A stretch of DNA of 64,000 nucleotides from Nitrospirota bacterium (GCA_027314645.1 DAHVAL010000001.1:1-64000); one strand, 5' to 3'. Shown: positions 45,814-55,566, numbered from the stretch's first letter. Numbers and translations are program-made. Notes: generated by a model not told the origin, from the letters alone.

Positions 45814-47328
45814 ATGACTTTTTTGAGAGAGGCCGGGAAAGTCCGGCCCTATAAACCCCTGAGACCATTGGCGGGAGGGGTCGCGACCGTCGGGAGCTTT
45901 TGCTTCGCCGTTCTCATGTTAATGGCGACGATGCCGGTCTATGCCGACACGATATCCCAGACGGAGATCTCAAGCGGGGATGTTCCCCCCCCAATCATGT
46001 CCGTCGACCAGGCGGTCTTGTTCGGGCTCACGCATCACCCGAAACTGTTCTGGTTTCGCCACACGGTCAAGAAGAAAGGGGCTCGGGTCAAGGTTTCAAA
46101 ATCCCATTTTTATCCCCATGTCGGCGTGGGGGCGATGTACGGGATCGCCAATCCCGGTCTCGGCAACGAATTCATCAACAACCTGAACTTCGTGACCCCG
46201 GTCTTTCCCATGGACTATACCAAGATGGGCCCGCTCTCCGCTCCGAACGAGCCGGCCGCTCTCGCGACGATCGGCGTCAACCAGCTCCTGCTCGACTTCG
46301 GCAAGTTCGAGCACCGGGTCAAGCAGCGTCTCGCGGGCAAACGGGCCTCCGAGTTCTGGCTCTACAGCCAGGATGCCTGGGTCATTCTCCAGGTGAAGGA
46401 AGCCTACTTCCATGTCCTTCTCGACCGGAAGCTGATCGAGGTGTACGAAAAGAATCTTGAGCAGAGAAAGCTTGTGAAGAATCTGACGGAGGCGCTCTAC
46501 GAGTCCGATTACCGCTCCCAGCTCGACTACGATCTGGCCAAGGTCGACTACGAAAAAGCCCGGGCATTGCTCGATTCCGAGAAGGACGATCTCGTGGCCC
46601 AGATCGCCCATTTAAACGATGCCATGGGTCTTGGCCAGTCCGGACGGGAGGACTACCGTCTGACCGGACATCTGGGACAGGTGTCCGATGTGGTGGTGGG
46701 GCGTGACGAGGCGGTGACGCGGGGGCTCACCTACCGGCCGGAGATCAATGCCTACCGGAACCTCTTCCGGCAGGAAAAAGAGCGGACCCGATTCATGCGG
46801 GCCCAGCACTATCCCCTGATTTCCGCTTTCGGCAACTACGGCTTCATGGCCAACCTGGTGACCAGTCAAAGTTATGTTCCCGGCATGTGGTCGGGGGGCG
46901 GCACGATCACCGTACCCATCTACACCGGCGGAATGATCCGGGGCGAGACCGAACGGGCCCATGAACAGTCCCGGGAGCGTCAATACGGGATCTCCGACTG
47001 GTCCCACAATATCCGATACCAAATCGTCCGGGCCCGGGCCCGGATACTGTCCGACCTTGCGGACATCCGGGCCTACACCGAGGCGGTGAAGGAGGCCAAT
47101 CTCGCCCTGGTGCTTGCCAACAAGCGCTATTCCGCGAACCTCATCTCCATCGTCGACCTCACCTTGGCCGAGGTCTATCTTCTGAACACCGAAGCCGCTC
47201 TCGCCACCTACCAGTACCAGTATCAGGTGGATCGGGCCACGCTTCGATTTGCCGAAGGGGTGGATTATTTGGGCTATCTTCCGGAGGTCCGGAAAAAGGT
47301 CGTGGGGCACATCTCCGAAAAGAATTAG
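45814..47328 (+). CDS. TolC-family outer-membrane channel
   Basis: 504 residues; ATG at 45814 preceded by GGAAGGATCGCAAACC. Signal peptide ends near VYADT. Repeated TolC helical-hairpin layout, with SVDQAVLFGLTHHPKLFW, conserved NQLLLDFGKFEHRVKQR and the second-repeat NKRYSANLISIVDLTLAEVY. Trimeric outer-membrane exit duct for the efflux system. 58 bp after adaptor 2. Confidence 0.92.
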   Translation: MTFLREAGKVRPYKPLRPLAGGVATVGSFCFAVLMLMATMPVYADTISQTEISSGDVPPPIMSVDQAVLFGLTHHPKLFWFRHTVKKKGARVKVSKSHFYPHVGVGAMYGIANPGLGNEFINNLNFVTPVFPMDYTKMGPLSAPNEPAALATIGVNQLLLDFGKFEHRVKQRLAGKRASEFWLYSQDAWVILQVKEAYFHVLLDRKLIEVYEKNLEQRKLVKNLTEALYESDYRSQLDYDLAKVDYEKARALLDSEKDDLVAQIAHLNDAMGLGQSGREDYRLTGHLGQVSDVVVGRDEAVTRGLTYRPEINAYRNLFRQEKERTRFMRAQHYPLISAFGNYGFMANLVTSQSYVPGMWSGGGTITVPIYTGGMIRGETERAHEQSRERQYGISDWSHNIRYQIVRARARILSDLADIRAYTEAVKEANLALVLANKRYSANLISIVDLTLAEVYLLNTEAALATYQYQYQVDRATLRFAEGVDYLGYLPEVRKKVVGHISEKN

Positions 47329-47332
47329 CGGC

Positions 47333-47362
47333 TTGACCGGATTTTGTCGCCCTTGCTATTGT
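47333..47362 (+). promoter_or_regulatory. Sigma-70-type promoter of trxB
   Basis: TTGACC (47333-47338), an 18-bp spacer, TATTGT (47357-47362). It begins only 5 bp after the tolC stop. Transcription from here would start near 47369, which favours the trxB start at 47411. Confidence 0.55.
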
Positions 47363-47410
47363 GAACGAATGAGTTTCGCAAGAGAGGTTTTGGAGAAAGC
47401 TCGGAAGAGC

Positions 47411-48364
47411 ATGGTGGAGGAGAGGGTGGAAAAGGTCATTATCTTGGGAACGGGGCCGGCAGGGTTGACGGCAGCACTTTATACGGCCCGGGCGTTTTTG
47501 TCTCCGCTGGTTCTTGAAGGCCCTCAGGCTGGAGGTCAGCTGACGATCACGACCGAGGTGGAGAACTTTCCGGGATTCCCGGACGGAATCACCGGTCCGG
47601 AGCTGATCGAACGCATGAAGGCGCAGGTTCTCCGGTTTGGGGCCCGATTCGACACGGCCGTCATCGAGCGCGTGGAAAAGCGCGACGGGGGTGGGTTCCG
47701 TGTGATCACGGACGAAGGAAAGGGGCTCGAAACCTGGACGGTGATTGTCGCCACCGGCGCTTCGGCCAAGTTTCTTGGGCTTCCTTCGGAAAAGGCCCTG
47801 ATGGGAGCGGGGGTGTCCGCCTGTGCGACCTGCGATGGATTTTTCTTTAGGGACAAAGAGATCGTTGTGGCCGGAGGAGGAGACACGGCCCTTGAGGAAG
47901 CGATGTTTCTGACGCGCTTTGGGACGACCGTGACGGTGATTCATCGTCGTGACACCCTTCGGGCCTCGAAAATCATGCAGGAAAAGGCCTTCGAAAATCC
48001 GAAGATCCGCTTTCTCTGGAACAAGGAGATCCTCGAGGTTTTAGACGTGTCGAAGCATCAGGTCACGGGAGTCCGCATTCGGGATATCAAGACGGGCGAA
48101 GAGTCGATCCAGTCCTGCAGCGGATTTTTCGTGGCGATCGGCCATAGTCCCAATACGGGCTTCCTCCATGGGCTGGCGGAGACGGATGCGGTCGGATATT
48201 TGAAGACGCTGTCGGGGACGAAAACCAGCGTCCCCGGATTGTTCGCTGCAGGGGACGTGTCCGATCCCGTTTACAGACAGGCCATCTCTGCAGCGGGAAC
48301 AGGCTGCATGGCGGCCATCGATGCGGAGCGCTTTTTGGAAGCCTCCGGCGTTGAGAAGGGGTGA
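47411..48364 (+). CDS. trxB: Thioredoxin reductase
   Basis: 317 residues from the ATG at 47411 (GGAAGAGC upstream; the ATG at 47369 is at the expected transcription start). FAD motif IILGTGPAGLTAALYTAR, redox disulfide CATC (Cys138, Cys141) in SACATCDGFF, NADPH motif GGGDTALEEAMFL with HRRDTLRASK, and the C-terminal FAD motif GLFAAGDV. Reduces thioredoxin with NADPH. Normal length. Confidence 0.94.
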   Translation: MVEERVEKVIILGTGPAGLTAALYTARAFLSPLVLEGPQAGGQLTITTEVENFPGFPDGITGPELIERMKAQVLRFGARFDTAVIERVEKRDGGGFRVITDEGKGLETWTVIVATGASAKFLGLPSEKALMGAGVSACATCDGFFFRDKEIVVAGGGDTALEEAMFLTRFGTTVTVIHRRDTLRASKIMQEKAFENPKIRFLWNKEILEVLDVSKHQVTGVRIRDIKTGEESIQSCSGFFVAIGHSPNTGFLHGLAETDAVGYLKTLSGTKTSVPGLFAAGDVSDPVYRQAISAAGTGCMAAIDAERFLEASGVEKG

Positions 48365-48371
48365 GAGTCCC

Positions 48372-48854
48372 TTGAAGATCGCCAAAATCGTCATTTTGCT
48401 TTTTTTTTCCGTGTTCGTTTACTTGAGCGGTGACCTCATCGCCAATAACGCCGCCTTCATCAACATGCCGGGACCTCTTGCGCGGCTGCAGATCTATTTC
48501 ACGCTGAACAGGGCCTGGACGACCGGAGGGTATCCCCTTCCTGAAGTGGCCCCGCAGGTTTTTTACGGGGATCCGGAGAAGCTTCTCTCCAATATCACCC
48601 ATTCGATCCAGAGTTTTTCGGGTTGGACGATCGACAAGGCCTCCCCTGGACATATCGCGGTCTCGGTGGCTCCATCCTTTTGGCATCATGCCTCACGGAT
48701 GGAAATCACCCTTTTGTCTATTCAGGGCGGGATCAGGATGGATGTCGCCGCTCAGTCGCTTTCCCGTGGTCCGGACCTGGGGGCAGACCGGAATTATATC
48801 CTGAACCTGTACCATGAAATTGGAGATGAAAATGCCATCCATCCTCCGGTCTGA
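48372..48854 (+). CDS. DUF1499-like exported or anchored protein
   Basis: 160 residues from a TTG start with GGGGTGAGAG upstream. One N-terminal hydrophobic helix (IAKIVILLFFSVFVYLSGDL) acts as anchor or signal. The rest follows the DUF1499 pattern: GWTIDKASPGHIAVSVAP, then a beta strand pair and a C-terminal GPDLGADRNYILNLYHEI, matching the family's D-x-G-x-N-x-x-R-I end. Its function is not known. It begins 8 bp after trxB and overlaps the next gene by 23 bp. Confidence 0.65.
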   Translation: MKIAKIVILLFFSVFVYLSGDLIANNAAFINMPGPLARLQIYFTLNRAWTTGGYPLPEVAPQVFYGDPEKLLSNITHSIQSFSGWTIDKASPGHIAVSVAPSFWHHASRMEITLLSIQGGIRMDVAAQSLSRGPDLGADRNYILNLYHEIGDENAIHPPV

Positions 48855-50085
48855 CCGATCGCGCCTCCCGGCCCTTCTCCTGGGGGGAATCTTTGCCGGG
48901 GTCTTCCTGTTGAAACCCGTCGCGGTTCCTGCCGAAGACTTCGTCGCTGAGCCGCCGGCCTCCACCGGACCGGTCACCCAATATTCGACTCTTGAGCTTC
49001 CGGTCAGCAATTTCGGCTTCCGTGGAATCGCCCGGGACCGGACGGGCGCTCTTTTTGTGGCTTCGTCGCTGCGAAACGGGCTTTATGTGCTCCCGCCGGC
49101 CTGTAGGAATGAAAATTGTGCGAATCTGATCCGTCTTGATCCCGTCCTTGCCGATCCGGGGATGGTCGTGGCCGATCCCGAGCGGGGGGGAGCGTATGTG
49201 TTGGTCCGGCTTGGAGACCGTGTCGACTATGTCCCGCCGAATTGTCTCTCGAGAAAGTGTCTGAAAAGCTTCATGCTTCCGGAACGTCCCTCCTATCCCT
49301 TCCGCGCGGTCTATGATTTCGGAAGGCACAGGCTGGCCGTTCTGGACCGGCTGGCGAACCGGGTGGTCTTCCTTTCCGGGGCTTGCAATACCCGTTGCCT
49401 TCACTTTTTCCCTCTTCCGGCGACCGGGCCTCCTTCCGGGATCGCCTACGATTCGAAAAGAGGGGATCTTTGGGTGACCTTCATCAAGTCGGGGTCAATC
49501 GTCAAGATCCCTTCAAAATGCGGGAGCACGTCCTGTGCGGTCGTCTACCCCGCCCAAAAGTCAAGTCTCTCTCCAAACTCCCCCGTTGTCAGCGCCTCCG
49601 AAGACCGCCTCTACATGTCTCTCAAGGAAGGGGGGGCGATCGGATGGATCTCTCTGGGGGAAATGAAGCCAGGGCTTCATTTCCAGGATATTGAGCCCAC
49701 CTCGGGGTCGATCGCTCATCTCGCTCCGCTTCCCGGCGGAGGGGTCTTTCTGGTGACCGGGGGGGTCCATCCCCACGCCGGCTATTTCCGTTTTTCGAAG
49801 AAGTGTCCGGAAGGGTGCTTTGACCTGCGCTTGTTCCCTCTTCCCAACGGGACTCCCGCTTCGCTGTCTCCCGGTGGAAAGAGGGTTCTTTGGATGACGG
49901 TCGATGACCGGGATGCCCTCTTCCGGCTGAGCCTGGCCTGCCGAAGAAAAGGCCCGGTCCTTTCCAAGGGATGTGTGTCGAGGATCCCCTTTGAGAACAT
50001 CGAAACCCTTTTTCATTCACGCTACCATCAAGAGATCCAGGTCCCCCAGGAGCCCTCTCCCGACCTCGCCAATCCTTCGGACTGA
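48832..50085 (+). CDS. Secreted repeat protein with paired cysteines, propeller-like
   Basis: 417 residues; ATG at 48832, with GGAG 6 nt upstream (in-frame ATGs at 48814 and 48826 are alternatives). Signal peptide (PALLLGGIFAGVFLLKPVAV). The body has repeating units with W/F/Y-rich strands (GIARDRTGALFVAS, GIAYDSKRGDLWVTF, SPGGKRVLWMTV) as in NHL/SMP-30 propellers. In most units a cysteine pair follows an aliphatic-x-x-x motif: ACRNENC, NCLSRKC, ACNTRC, KCGSTSC, KCPEGC, and one longer spacing. Six predicted disulfides suit an acidic periplasm. Function unknown. Confidence 0.75.
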   Translation: MPSILRSDRSRLPALLLGGIFAGVFLLKPVAVPAEDFVAEPPASTGPVTQYSTLELPVSNFGFRGIARDRTGALFVASSLRNGLYVLPPACRNENCANLIRLDPVLADPGMVVADPERGGAYVLVRLGDRVDYVPPNCLSRKCLKSFMLPERPSYPFRAVYDFGRHRLAVLDRLANRVVFLSGACNTRCLHFFPLPATGPPSGIAYDSKRGDLWVTFIKSGSIVKIPSKCGSTSCAVVYPAQKSSLSPNSPVVSASEDRLYMSLKEGGAIGWISLGEMKPGLHFQDIEPTSGSIAHLAPLPGGGVFLVTGGVHPHAGYFRFSKKCPEGCFDLRLFPLPNGTPASLSPGGKRVLWMTVDDRDALFRLSLACRRKGPVLSKGCVSRIPFENIETLFHSRYHQEIQVPQEPSPDLANPSD

Positions 50086-50171
50086 CGGCAGGGAGAGGGA
50101 GAGGGTCGCGGGAGACGTCTCCTTCGTTACTGGGGGTCCCCCGGACTCCCAAACCCCCGAAAGGAGATCCC

Positions 50172-51563
50172 ATGCTCTCCAAAAAAAGGTCCCTTGACGG
50201 CCTCCCTTCCCACGAACGCCTTCTTTCCTTCACCTATGGAGGACGGTCCTTCTCCCAGGATATTCCCCGGTTCGAAATCCCGGACCACGGAATTCCTCCC
50301 GAATCGGCCTACCGCCTGATTGCGGACGAACTCAATCTGGACGGAAATCCCTCGCTGAACCTTGCGACGTTCGTCACCACCTGGATGGAACCCGAGGCCG
50401 AGCGCTTGATCGCCCTCACCCTCAACAAGAACCTGGTAGATCAGGAGGAGTACCCCCAGACAGGAGTGATCCAGGAACGGGTGGTCAACATCTTGGCGCG
50501 TCTTTTCAACGCCCCGTCGGGGGAGGGAGGGACCGGCACCTCGACGGTCGGATCTTCGGAGGCGATCATGCTGGCTCTTCTCGCCCACAAGACTCGCTGG
50601 AAACGGGAGCGCAAAGCCCGGGGTCTCCCCTCCGACCGTCCGAACATCGTGGCCAGCAGCGGTGTTCATGTGGTCTGGGAGAAATTCGCCCGGTATTTCG
50701 AAGTGGACCTCAAGCTTCTCCCGATGGAGGGGGACCGGTACACCCTGTCTCCCCAAGCGGTGGCGGAAGCGGTCGATGAACGGACGATCTGTGTGGGGGC
50801 CATCCTCGGATCGACCTATACCGGCCATCTCGACCCGGTGGAGGAAATCGACCTCGTGCTGCGGGAGATCCGGGAAAAAAAAGGATGGGACATCCCCATT
50901 CATGTGGATGGAGCCTCAGGAGGGTTCGTCCTTCCTTTCCTTGAGCCGGATCTCCGGTGGGATTTCAGGCTTTCCCAGGTTCGGTCCATCAACGTGTCCG
51001 GGCACAAATACGGGCTGGTTTACCCCGGAATCGGATGGCTTCTCTTCCGGGACCAGGAAGATCTTCCGGAAGAGCTTGTTTTCAAGGTGAATTATCTGGG
51101 GGGCGAGGAATCGACGTATACCCTCAATTTTTCCCGGGGAAGCTCCATGATGCTGGCCCAGTACTACATGCTTCTCCGGCTGGGATTCGAAGGGTACCGG
51201 CGAGTTCATGCCACGTCGCTTTCGAATGCCCGATGGCTGGCGAAGAAGATCTCGGAAAACGGGAAGTTCGATCTGATCGGGGGGGCCGACCACCTTCCGA
51301 TCGTCTCCTTCGGTGTTTGGCGGGATGCCGGGTTCTCGGCCGTGGATTTTTCGGAAAAATTACGGGAAAGGGGGTGGATCGTTCCGGCCTACACCCTTCC
51401 CGCGGATCTTTCCGACCGGACGATTCTTCGGGTGGTCGTCAAGGAGAACTTCAGCAGGGATATGGGCAATTTGCTCATGTCCGATATCGACCGGGCGATT
51501 TCGGCCCTTGTCGGAAAAACGCCCGGGAGAAAACGTGCCCACCGGGCTCCGCGGGTATGCTGA
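50172..51563 (+). CDS. gadB: Glutamate decarboxylase
   Basis: 463 residues, PLP-dependent. Features: HGIPPESAYRLIADELNLDG, the STVGSSEAIMLALLAHK cofactor-binding region, IHVDGASGGFVLPF, and the Schiff-base lysine about 279 in VSGHKYGLVYPG. Consumes a cytosolic proton while converting glutamate to GABA, so it fits an acid-resistance role. The GadC antiporter is not found here. The start ATG at 50172 is preceded by GAAAGGAGATCCC. Confidence 0.95.
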   Translation: MLSKKRSLDGLPSHERLLSFTYGGRSFSQDIPRFEIPDHGIPPESAYRLIADELNLDGNPSLNLATFVTTWMEPEAERLIALTLNKNLVDQEEYPQTGVIQERVVNILARLFNAPSGEGGTGTSTVGSSEAIMLALLAHKTRWKRERKARGLPSDRPNIVASSGVHVVWEKFARYFEVDLKLLPMEGDRYTLSPQAVAEAVDERTICVGAILGSTYTGHLDPVEEIDLVLREIREKKGWDIPIHVDGASGGFVLPFLEPDLRWDFRLSQVRSINVSGHKYGLVYPGIGWLLFRDQEDLPEELVFKVNYLGGEESTYTLNFSRGSSMMLAQYYMLLRLGFEGYRRVHATSLSNARWLAKKISENGKFDLIGGADHLPIVSFGVWRDAGFSAVDFSEKLRERGWIVPAYTLPADLSDRTILRVVVKENFSRDMGNLLMSDIDRAISALVGKTPGRKRAHRAPRVC

Positions 51564-52012
51564 TGAGGGGATTCTGGCTGTGAGGATCCTTATTTGAAAA
51601 GGGTCAGGGACGATTGGGGATGGGCTCGTCCTTGGGAGATATCCCCGGGAATCCTCGACTTAAAGCGGGGAGAGGGTCAAACCTCCGGTTTCGGAGAAGG
51701 AGCGGAAATCAGGCGTCCGCGTACTCCAAGAAAAATGGCAGAGCCAGGAGGCAGGGAGGGGGTGTTCAAGGCCTCTTCCACCTGAAGGTCCCCATCCCGG
51801 CGAGAAGGGCGTTTTCGCTTTCCTTTCCCCGACTGAGAAAGGGGCGTGGGGACGGGATCATCTTCAACGGTTCCTCACAGGCCCTTGGACGCGCTTGAAA
51901 TCCCGAACCCTTCCCGTTACCCTGAAATTGTCCGGTTCGTCCGAGTCTCATATTCCCACCTCCTTCCGCTCTGCGTTTTTCACACGCCCACCCTGTTGAC
52001 ACGGAGGACGCC
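51564..52012. other. Gene-free region before glgE
   Basis: 449 bp with no convincing gene: the short open frames are Arg/Gly/Pro-rich shadows without start signals. A modest promoter-like pair, TTGTCC / 17 bp / TATTCC at 51928-51956, precedes glgE by about 60 bp. I see no RNA gene or strong terminator after gadB. Confidence 0.45.
51928..51956 (+). promoter_or_regulatory. Possible promoter of glgE
   Basis: TTGTCC (51928-51933), a 17-bp spacer, TATTCC (51951-51956). The -10 element is weak; position before the glgE leader is the main support. Confidence 0.35.
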
Positions 52013-54025
52013 ATGGAGTCAGAGGCACCTCAAGTTCATCCGTTCAAGCACCGATCTTCCCTTCCCCAAGATTTGCGGCGGGAGAGCCGCCATCGGGTCA
52101 GGATTGAGCGGGTGTCTCCGTCCATCGATCGAGGGAGATACCCGGTCAAGCGGATCGTGGAAGAACCCCTCGATATCGAGGCCGACATTATCGCGGACGG
52201 CCACGAACCTCTGAGGGTCCTGCTCGAAGTTCGCGAGCCAGGAGAAAGAGACTGGCAGGGCCATGCCATGTTTCCCGGAGGAAACGACCTTTGGATCGGC
52301 CAGCTCGTCTTTCGCCGGGAAGGGATGGCGGAGTTCCGGATCTCGGCCTGGATTGACGAGGTGGTCCACTGGCAGGACAGCCTCGAAAAAAAATATCGCG
52401 CCGGCCAACGGGAAGATCTCGAGGTCGAACTCTTGGAAGGAGCCGATCTCATTCGTCGTCACCTTTCCCGGGTCCAGGACGCGGAGGCCGCCCAAAAGCT
52501 CGTCCATTGGCTTTCCCTGTGGGCGGGACCCGGAGACCTCGATCTCCGCGTCGGAATGGCGCTTGATTCCGATCGGGGGCAGGAGGCCGCCGCCTTTCCC
52601 GATGCACGGTTCGTGACCGTTTCCGGGCTTTATTTGGTCCATGTCGAGCGGGAACGGGCCCTCCGGGGAGCATGGTACGAGTTTTTCCCCCGAAGCTCCG
52701 GGACGGTGGCGGGCATTCACGGGACGTTGGAGGATGCGGCCCGCCGTCTTCCTGAAATCGCTGCGATGGGGTTCGACGTCGTCTACCTGCCCCCCATCCA
52801 TCCCATCGGGCGCTCCTTCCGGAAAGGGCCGAACAATACGCCCAATGCGGATGGAGAGGTTCCGGGGTCTCCCTGGGCCATCGGCTCGGAGGAAGGAGGG
52901 CATACCGCGATCGATCCCCGGCTGGGGACGATGGGGGATTTCGAGGATTTTATCTTGGCGGCGCGTGCGCTTGATATGGAAGTGGCTATGGACCTGGCCT
53001 TCCAGTGCTCTCCGGATCACCCTTATGTCCAAAAGCATCCCGAATGGTTCCGGCGACGTCCGGACGGCTCGATCCACTATGCGGAAAACCCCCCGAAGAA
53101 ATATCAGGACATTTATCCGTTCGACTTTCTCACCGAGGATTGGGAGGCCCTGTGGGAGGAGCTGGGGCGCGTCGTTCTCTTTTGGATTTCAAAGGGGGTC
53201 CGCATCTTCAGGGTCGACAATCCCCACACCAAACCGTTCCCGTTCTGGGAGTGGCTGATGATGGAAGTCCGGAACGTGGACCCGGGAGTCCTCTTCCTCG
53301 CGGAAGCCTTCACCCGGCCCAAGGTCATGTATCACCTGGCGCACATCGGTTTTTCCCAATCCTACACATATTTCACATGGCGGAATACGAAGACGGAGAT
53401 CGAGGCCTACATGACAGAACTCGCAACCCCTCCAGTCCGGGAGTTTTTCCGTCCGAACCTCTGGCCCAACACCCCGGACATCCTGCATGAATACCTTCAG
53501 AAAGGAGGACCCCCGGCCTTTCTCGCGAGACTGGTCCTCGCGGCCACGCTTTCGGCGAGCTACGGCATTTACGGGCCGGCCTTCGAATGGTGCGACAATC
53601 GACCGCTTCGGGAAGGAAGCGAGGAATACCTCGACTCCGAGAAATACGAGGTCCGTCATTGGAGGCCGGATCCCGTTCATTCCCTGGCTCCGGTGATCGC
53701 CCGGATCAATACCATAAGACGCACGCACGGCGCGCTCGGATGGAACCATACCCTCCGCTTCCATCCCGTCACCAACGAGGCTCTCATTGCCTATTCCAAG
53801 ACCGGCGCCGCCCCCGACGACTGGATCCTTGTGGTGGTCAATCTCGATCCGTTCTCCGCCCAGGAAGGGTGGCTGGATTTCACTCCTCCCGGAGGGGAGG
53901 CGATGGAGGTCCACGACCTCATGGACGACGCACGGTACACCTGGCCTCCGGGGCCCCGATACATCCGGCTCGATCCTGCGGATCCCGCGCGGGTTCCCTT
54001 CCATGTGTTCCGGAGGGTCGGGTGA
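52013..54025 (+). CDS. glgE: Alpha-1,4-glucan:maltose-1-phosphate maltosyltransferase
   Basis: 670 residues, ATG after ACGGAGGACGCC. GH13 subfamily 3: N-terminal beta domain (YPVKRIVEEPLDIEADI), then YLPPIHPIGRSFRKGPNN, the (beta/alpha)8 nucleophile Asp402 in FRVDNPHTKP, and acid/base Glu431 in FLAEAFTRPKVMYHL. The 29-residue spacing of the two catalytic residues agrees with the family. Transfers maltosyl units from maltose-1-phosphate to glucan. Its stop overlaps the GTG of the maltokinase gene, so donor synthesis and use are coupled. Confidence 0.96.
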   Translation: MESEAPQVHPFKHRSSLPQDLRRESRHRVRIERVSPSIDRGRYPVKRIVEEPLDIEADIIADGHEPLRVLLEVREPGERDWQGHAMFPGGNDLWIGQLVFRREGMAEFRISAWIDEVVHWQDSLEKKYRAGQREDLEVELLEGADLIRRHLSRVQDAEAAQKLVHWLSLWAGPGDLDLRVGMALDSDRGQEAAAFPDARFVTVSGLYLVHVERERALRGAWYEFFPRSSGTVAGIHGTLEDAARRLPEIAAMGFDVVYLPPIHPIGRSFRKGPNNTPNADGEVPGSPWAIGSEEGGHTAIDPRLGTMGDFEDFILAARALDMEVAMDLAFQCSPDHPYVQKHPEWFRRRPDGSIHYAENPPKKYQDIYPFDFLTEDWEALWEELGRVVLFWISKGVRIFRVDNPHTKPFPFWEWLMMEVRNVDPGVLFLAEAFTRPKVMYHLAHIGFSQSYTYFTWRNTKTEIEAYMTELATPPVREFFRPNLWPNTPDILHEYLQKGGPPAFLARLVLAATLSASYGIYGPAFEWCDNRPLREGSEEYLDSEKYEVRHWRPDPVHSLAPVIARINTIRRTHGALGWNHTLRFHPVTNEALIAYSKTGAAPDDWILVVVNLDPFSAQEGWLDFTPPGGEAMEVHDLMDDARYTWPPGPRYIRLDPADPARVPFHVFRRVG

Positions 54026-55566
54026 ACGGGCAGGATCTTCGGGCTCTCAGCGTGTCCCCCGAGGGGTGGGACCGCCTCCCGGGCTGGGGATCGGACGGGA
54101 ATCTTATGGAGGTGCTGAGGGGAGTGCTCCCGACCCGGCGCTGGTTCGGAGGAAAGGCCCGGACCATCAAAACGGTCCGGCTTGAATCGGCCGTTCCTCT
54201 CGAGGGTGGGGAGCGGGGCCCCATCTTTTTCTGCATTTTGAGGGTGGATTACGAGAGTGACGGCGGAGAGCGGTATGGCCTTCCTCTGGCCCGGGCCCGG
54301 GAGGGGGAGGTCCCCGGGCCCGGCGAGATCGCCCGGCTCGATCCCCCCTCCGAAGGATATACCCGCTTGGTGGATGGGTTTTTCGTTCCGGAAACGGGCC
54401 AGGTTCTTCTCGGGGATATTTTGTCTCCCGCACCGGTCTTGTCCGGGTTTGGGCGGGTCCAAACCGACGCGATCCTTGCCAATCCCCCGAGGGTTCCGGC
54501 GGGGGTCGTTCCGACGGTGTTCCGGGGGGAGCAGAGCAATACGTCCATTCTTTTTGGTCGGGCTCTCATGCTCAAAGGGTTTCGAAGGCTTGAGCCGGGA
54601 ATGAATCCCGACCTCGAGGTCGGAGCCTTCCTGGCGCGAATGGGGAGCGGAGTTCCCATTCCTACCACTTTCGGAGCCCTTTTGGGGGGAACCCCGGAGG
54701 GAGAGCCGCTGGTCCTTGTCCTTCTTCAGGAATTTGTCGACAACAGGGGGGACGCGTGGACCTGGTTCCTGTCCCGCCTTCTCCCCGTCCTTGCCGGAGA
54801 GGAGGACGGCGAGGTGCTTGATGCCATGGTGTCTCGATTGGGGTTTCAGACCGCCCGCCTTCATCGGGCTCTCGGAAGCGATCCCGCCGATCCCGACTTT
54901 TCTCCCCTTCCCTTCGGTGTGGAGGACCTGTCGCGGCTGGTGGAAGAAATCCGGGAACGGGCCGACCAACTCTTTCGCCACCTGGAACCAGGAATCGCCC
55001 GCCTTCCCGAAGGGGTTCGACGCATGGGGGAAAATCTTCTCCTCCGGAAGGGGGAGTTGGAGAACTTCCTAAAAGAGTGCGACAGACGGGATCCGGGAGG
55101 ATTGAAGATCCGGTGCCATGGAGATTTTCACTTGGGACAGGTGCTGGTCACGCCGGATAATGATGTGGTGTTCCTGGATTTTGAGGGAGAGCCCGCCCTT
55201 CCTCTCGCAAAGCGGCGCCTTCGGACCACCCCCCTCCAGGACGTGGCCGGGATGCTCCGCTCTTTCCATTATCTGGCCATGTCGGCTACTGCGGATAGGC
55301 CGGAATACCAGGACGCGGCGTATGGGTGGTATACCCTCCAGAGCCGACGATACCTTCATTCCTATCGGACGGAGTGTGCGAAATCAGAGGGGCTCCTTCC
55401 GTCACCGGACCTGGAACACGATGTTTTAGCCCTTTGCCTTCTGAGAAAGGCGCTCTACGAGACGGAATACGAGCTCAACAATCGTCCGGGATGGCTCTTT
55501 GCGCCTCTTGCTGGAATAGATTCGCTCCTGAGGGCCTTGGTCCTGGAGCGTGGGGAAAGGGAGTGA
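54022..55566 (+). CDS. Maltokinase
   Basis: 514 residues from a GTG (54022) overlapping the glgE stop. Phosphorylates maltose with ATP to maltose-1-phosphate, the GlgE substrate. Features: RRWFGGKARTIKTV near the N-terminus, kinase loop CHGDFHLGQVLV with catalytic Asp368, and VVFLDFEGEP for magnesium. Here the gene is separate from treS, whereas many organisms fuse treS and maltokinase. Together with treS, encoded convergently, it forms the trehalose-to-glucan route. Confidence 0.93.
   Translation: MNGQDLRALSVSPEGWDRLPGWGSDGNLMEVLRGVLPTRRWFGGKARTIKTVRLESAVPLEGGERGPIFFCILRVDYESDGGERYGLPLARAREGEVPGPGEIARLDPPSEGYTRLVDGFFVPETGQVLLGDILSPAPVLSGFGRVQTDAILANPPRVPAGVVPTVFRGEQSNTSILFGRALMLKGFRRLEPGMNPDLEVGAFLARMGSGVPIPTTFGALLGGTPEGEPLVLVLLQEFVDNRGDAWTWFLSRLLPVLAGEEDGEVLDAMVSRLGFQTARLHRALGSDPADPDFSPLPFGVEDLSRLVEEIRERADQLFRHLEPGIARLPEGVRRMGENLLLRKGELENFLKECDRRDPGGLKIRCHGDFHLGQVLVTPDNDVVFLDFEGEPALPLAKRRLRTTPLQDVAGMLRSFHYLAMSATADRPEYQDAAYGWYTLQSRRYLHSYRTECAKSEGLLPSPDLEHDVLALCLLRKALYETEYELNNRPGWLFAPLAGIDSLLRALVLERGERE

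Noticed and set aside
48814-48831. ATG at 48814 as start of the cysteine-pair protein
   Set aside because: The GGAG lies after it and is correctly spaced for 48832; the longer form would only add six residues before the signal peptide.
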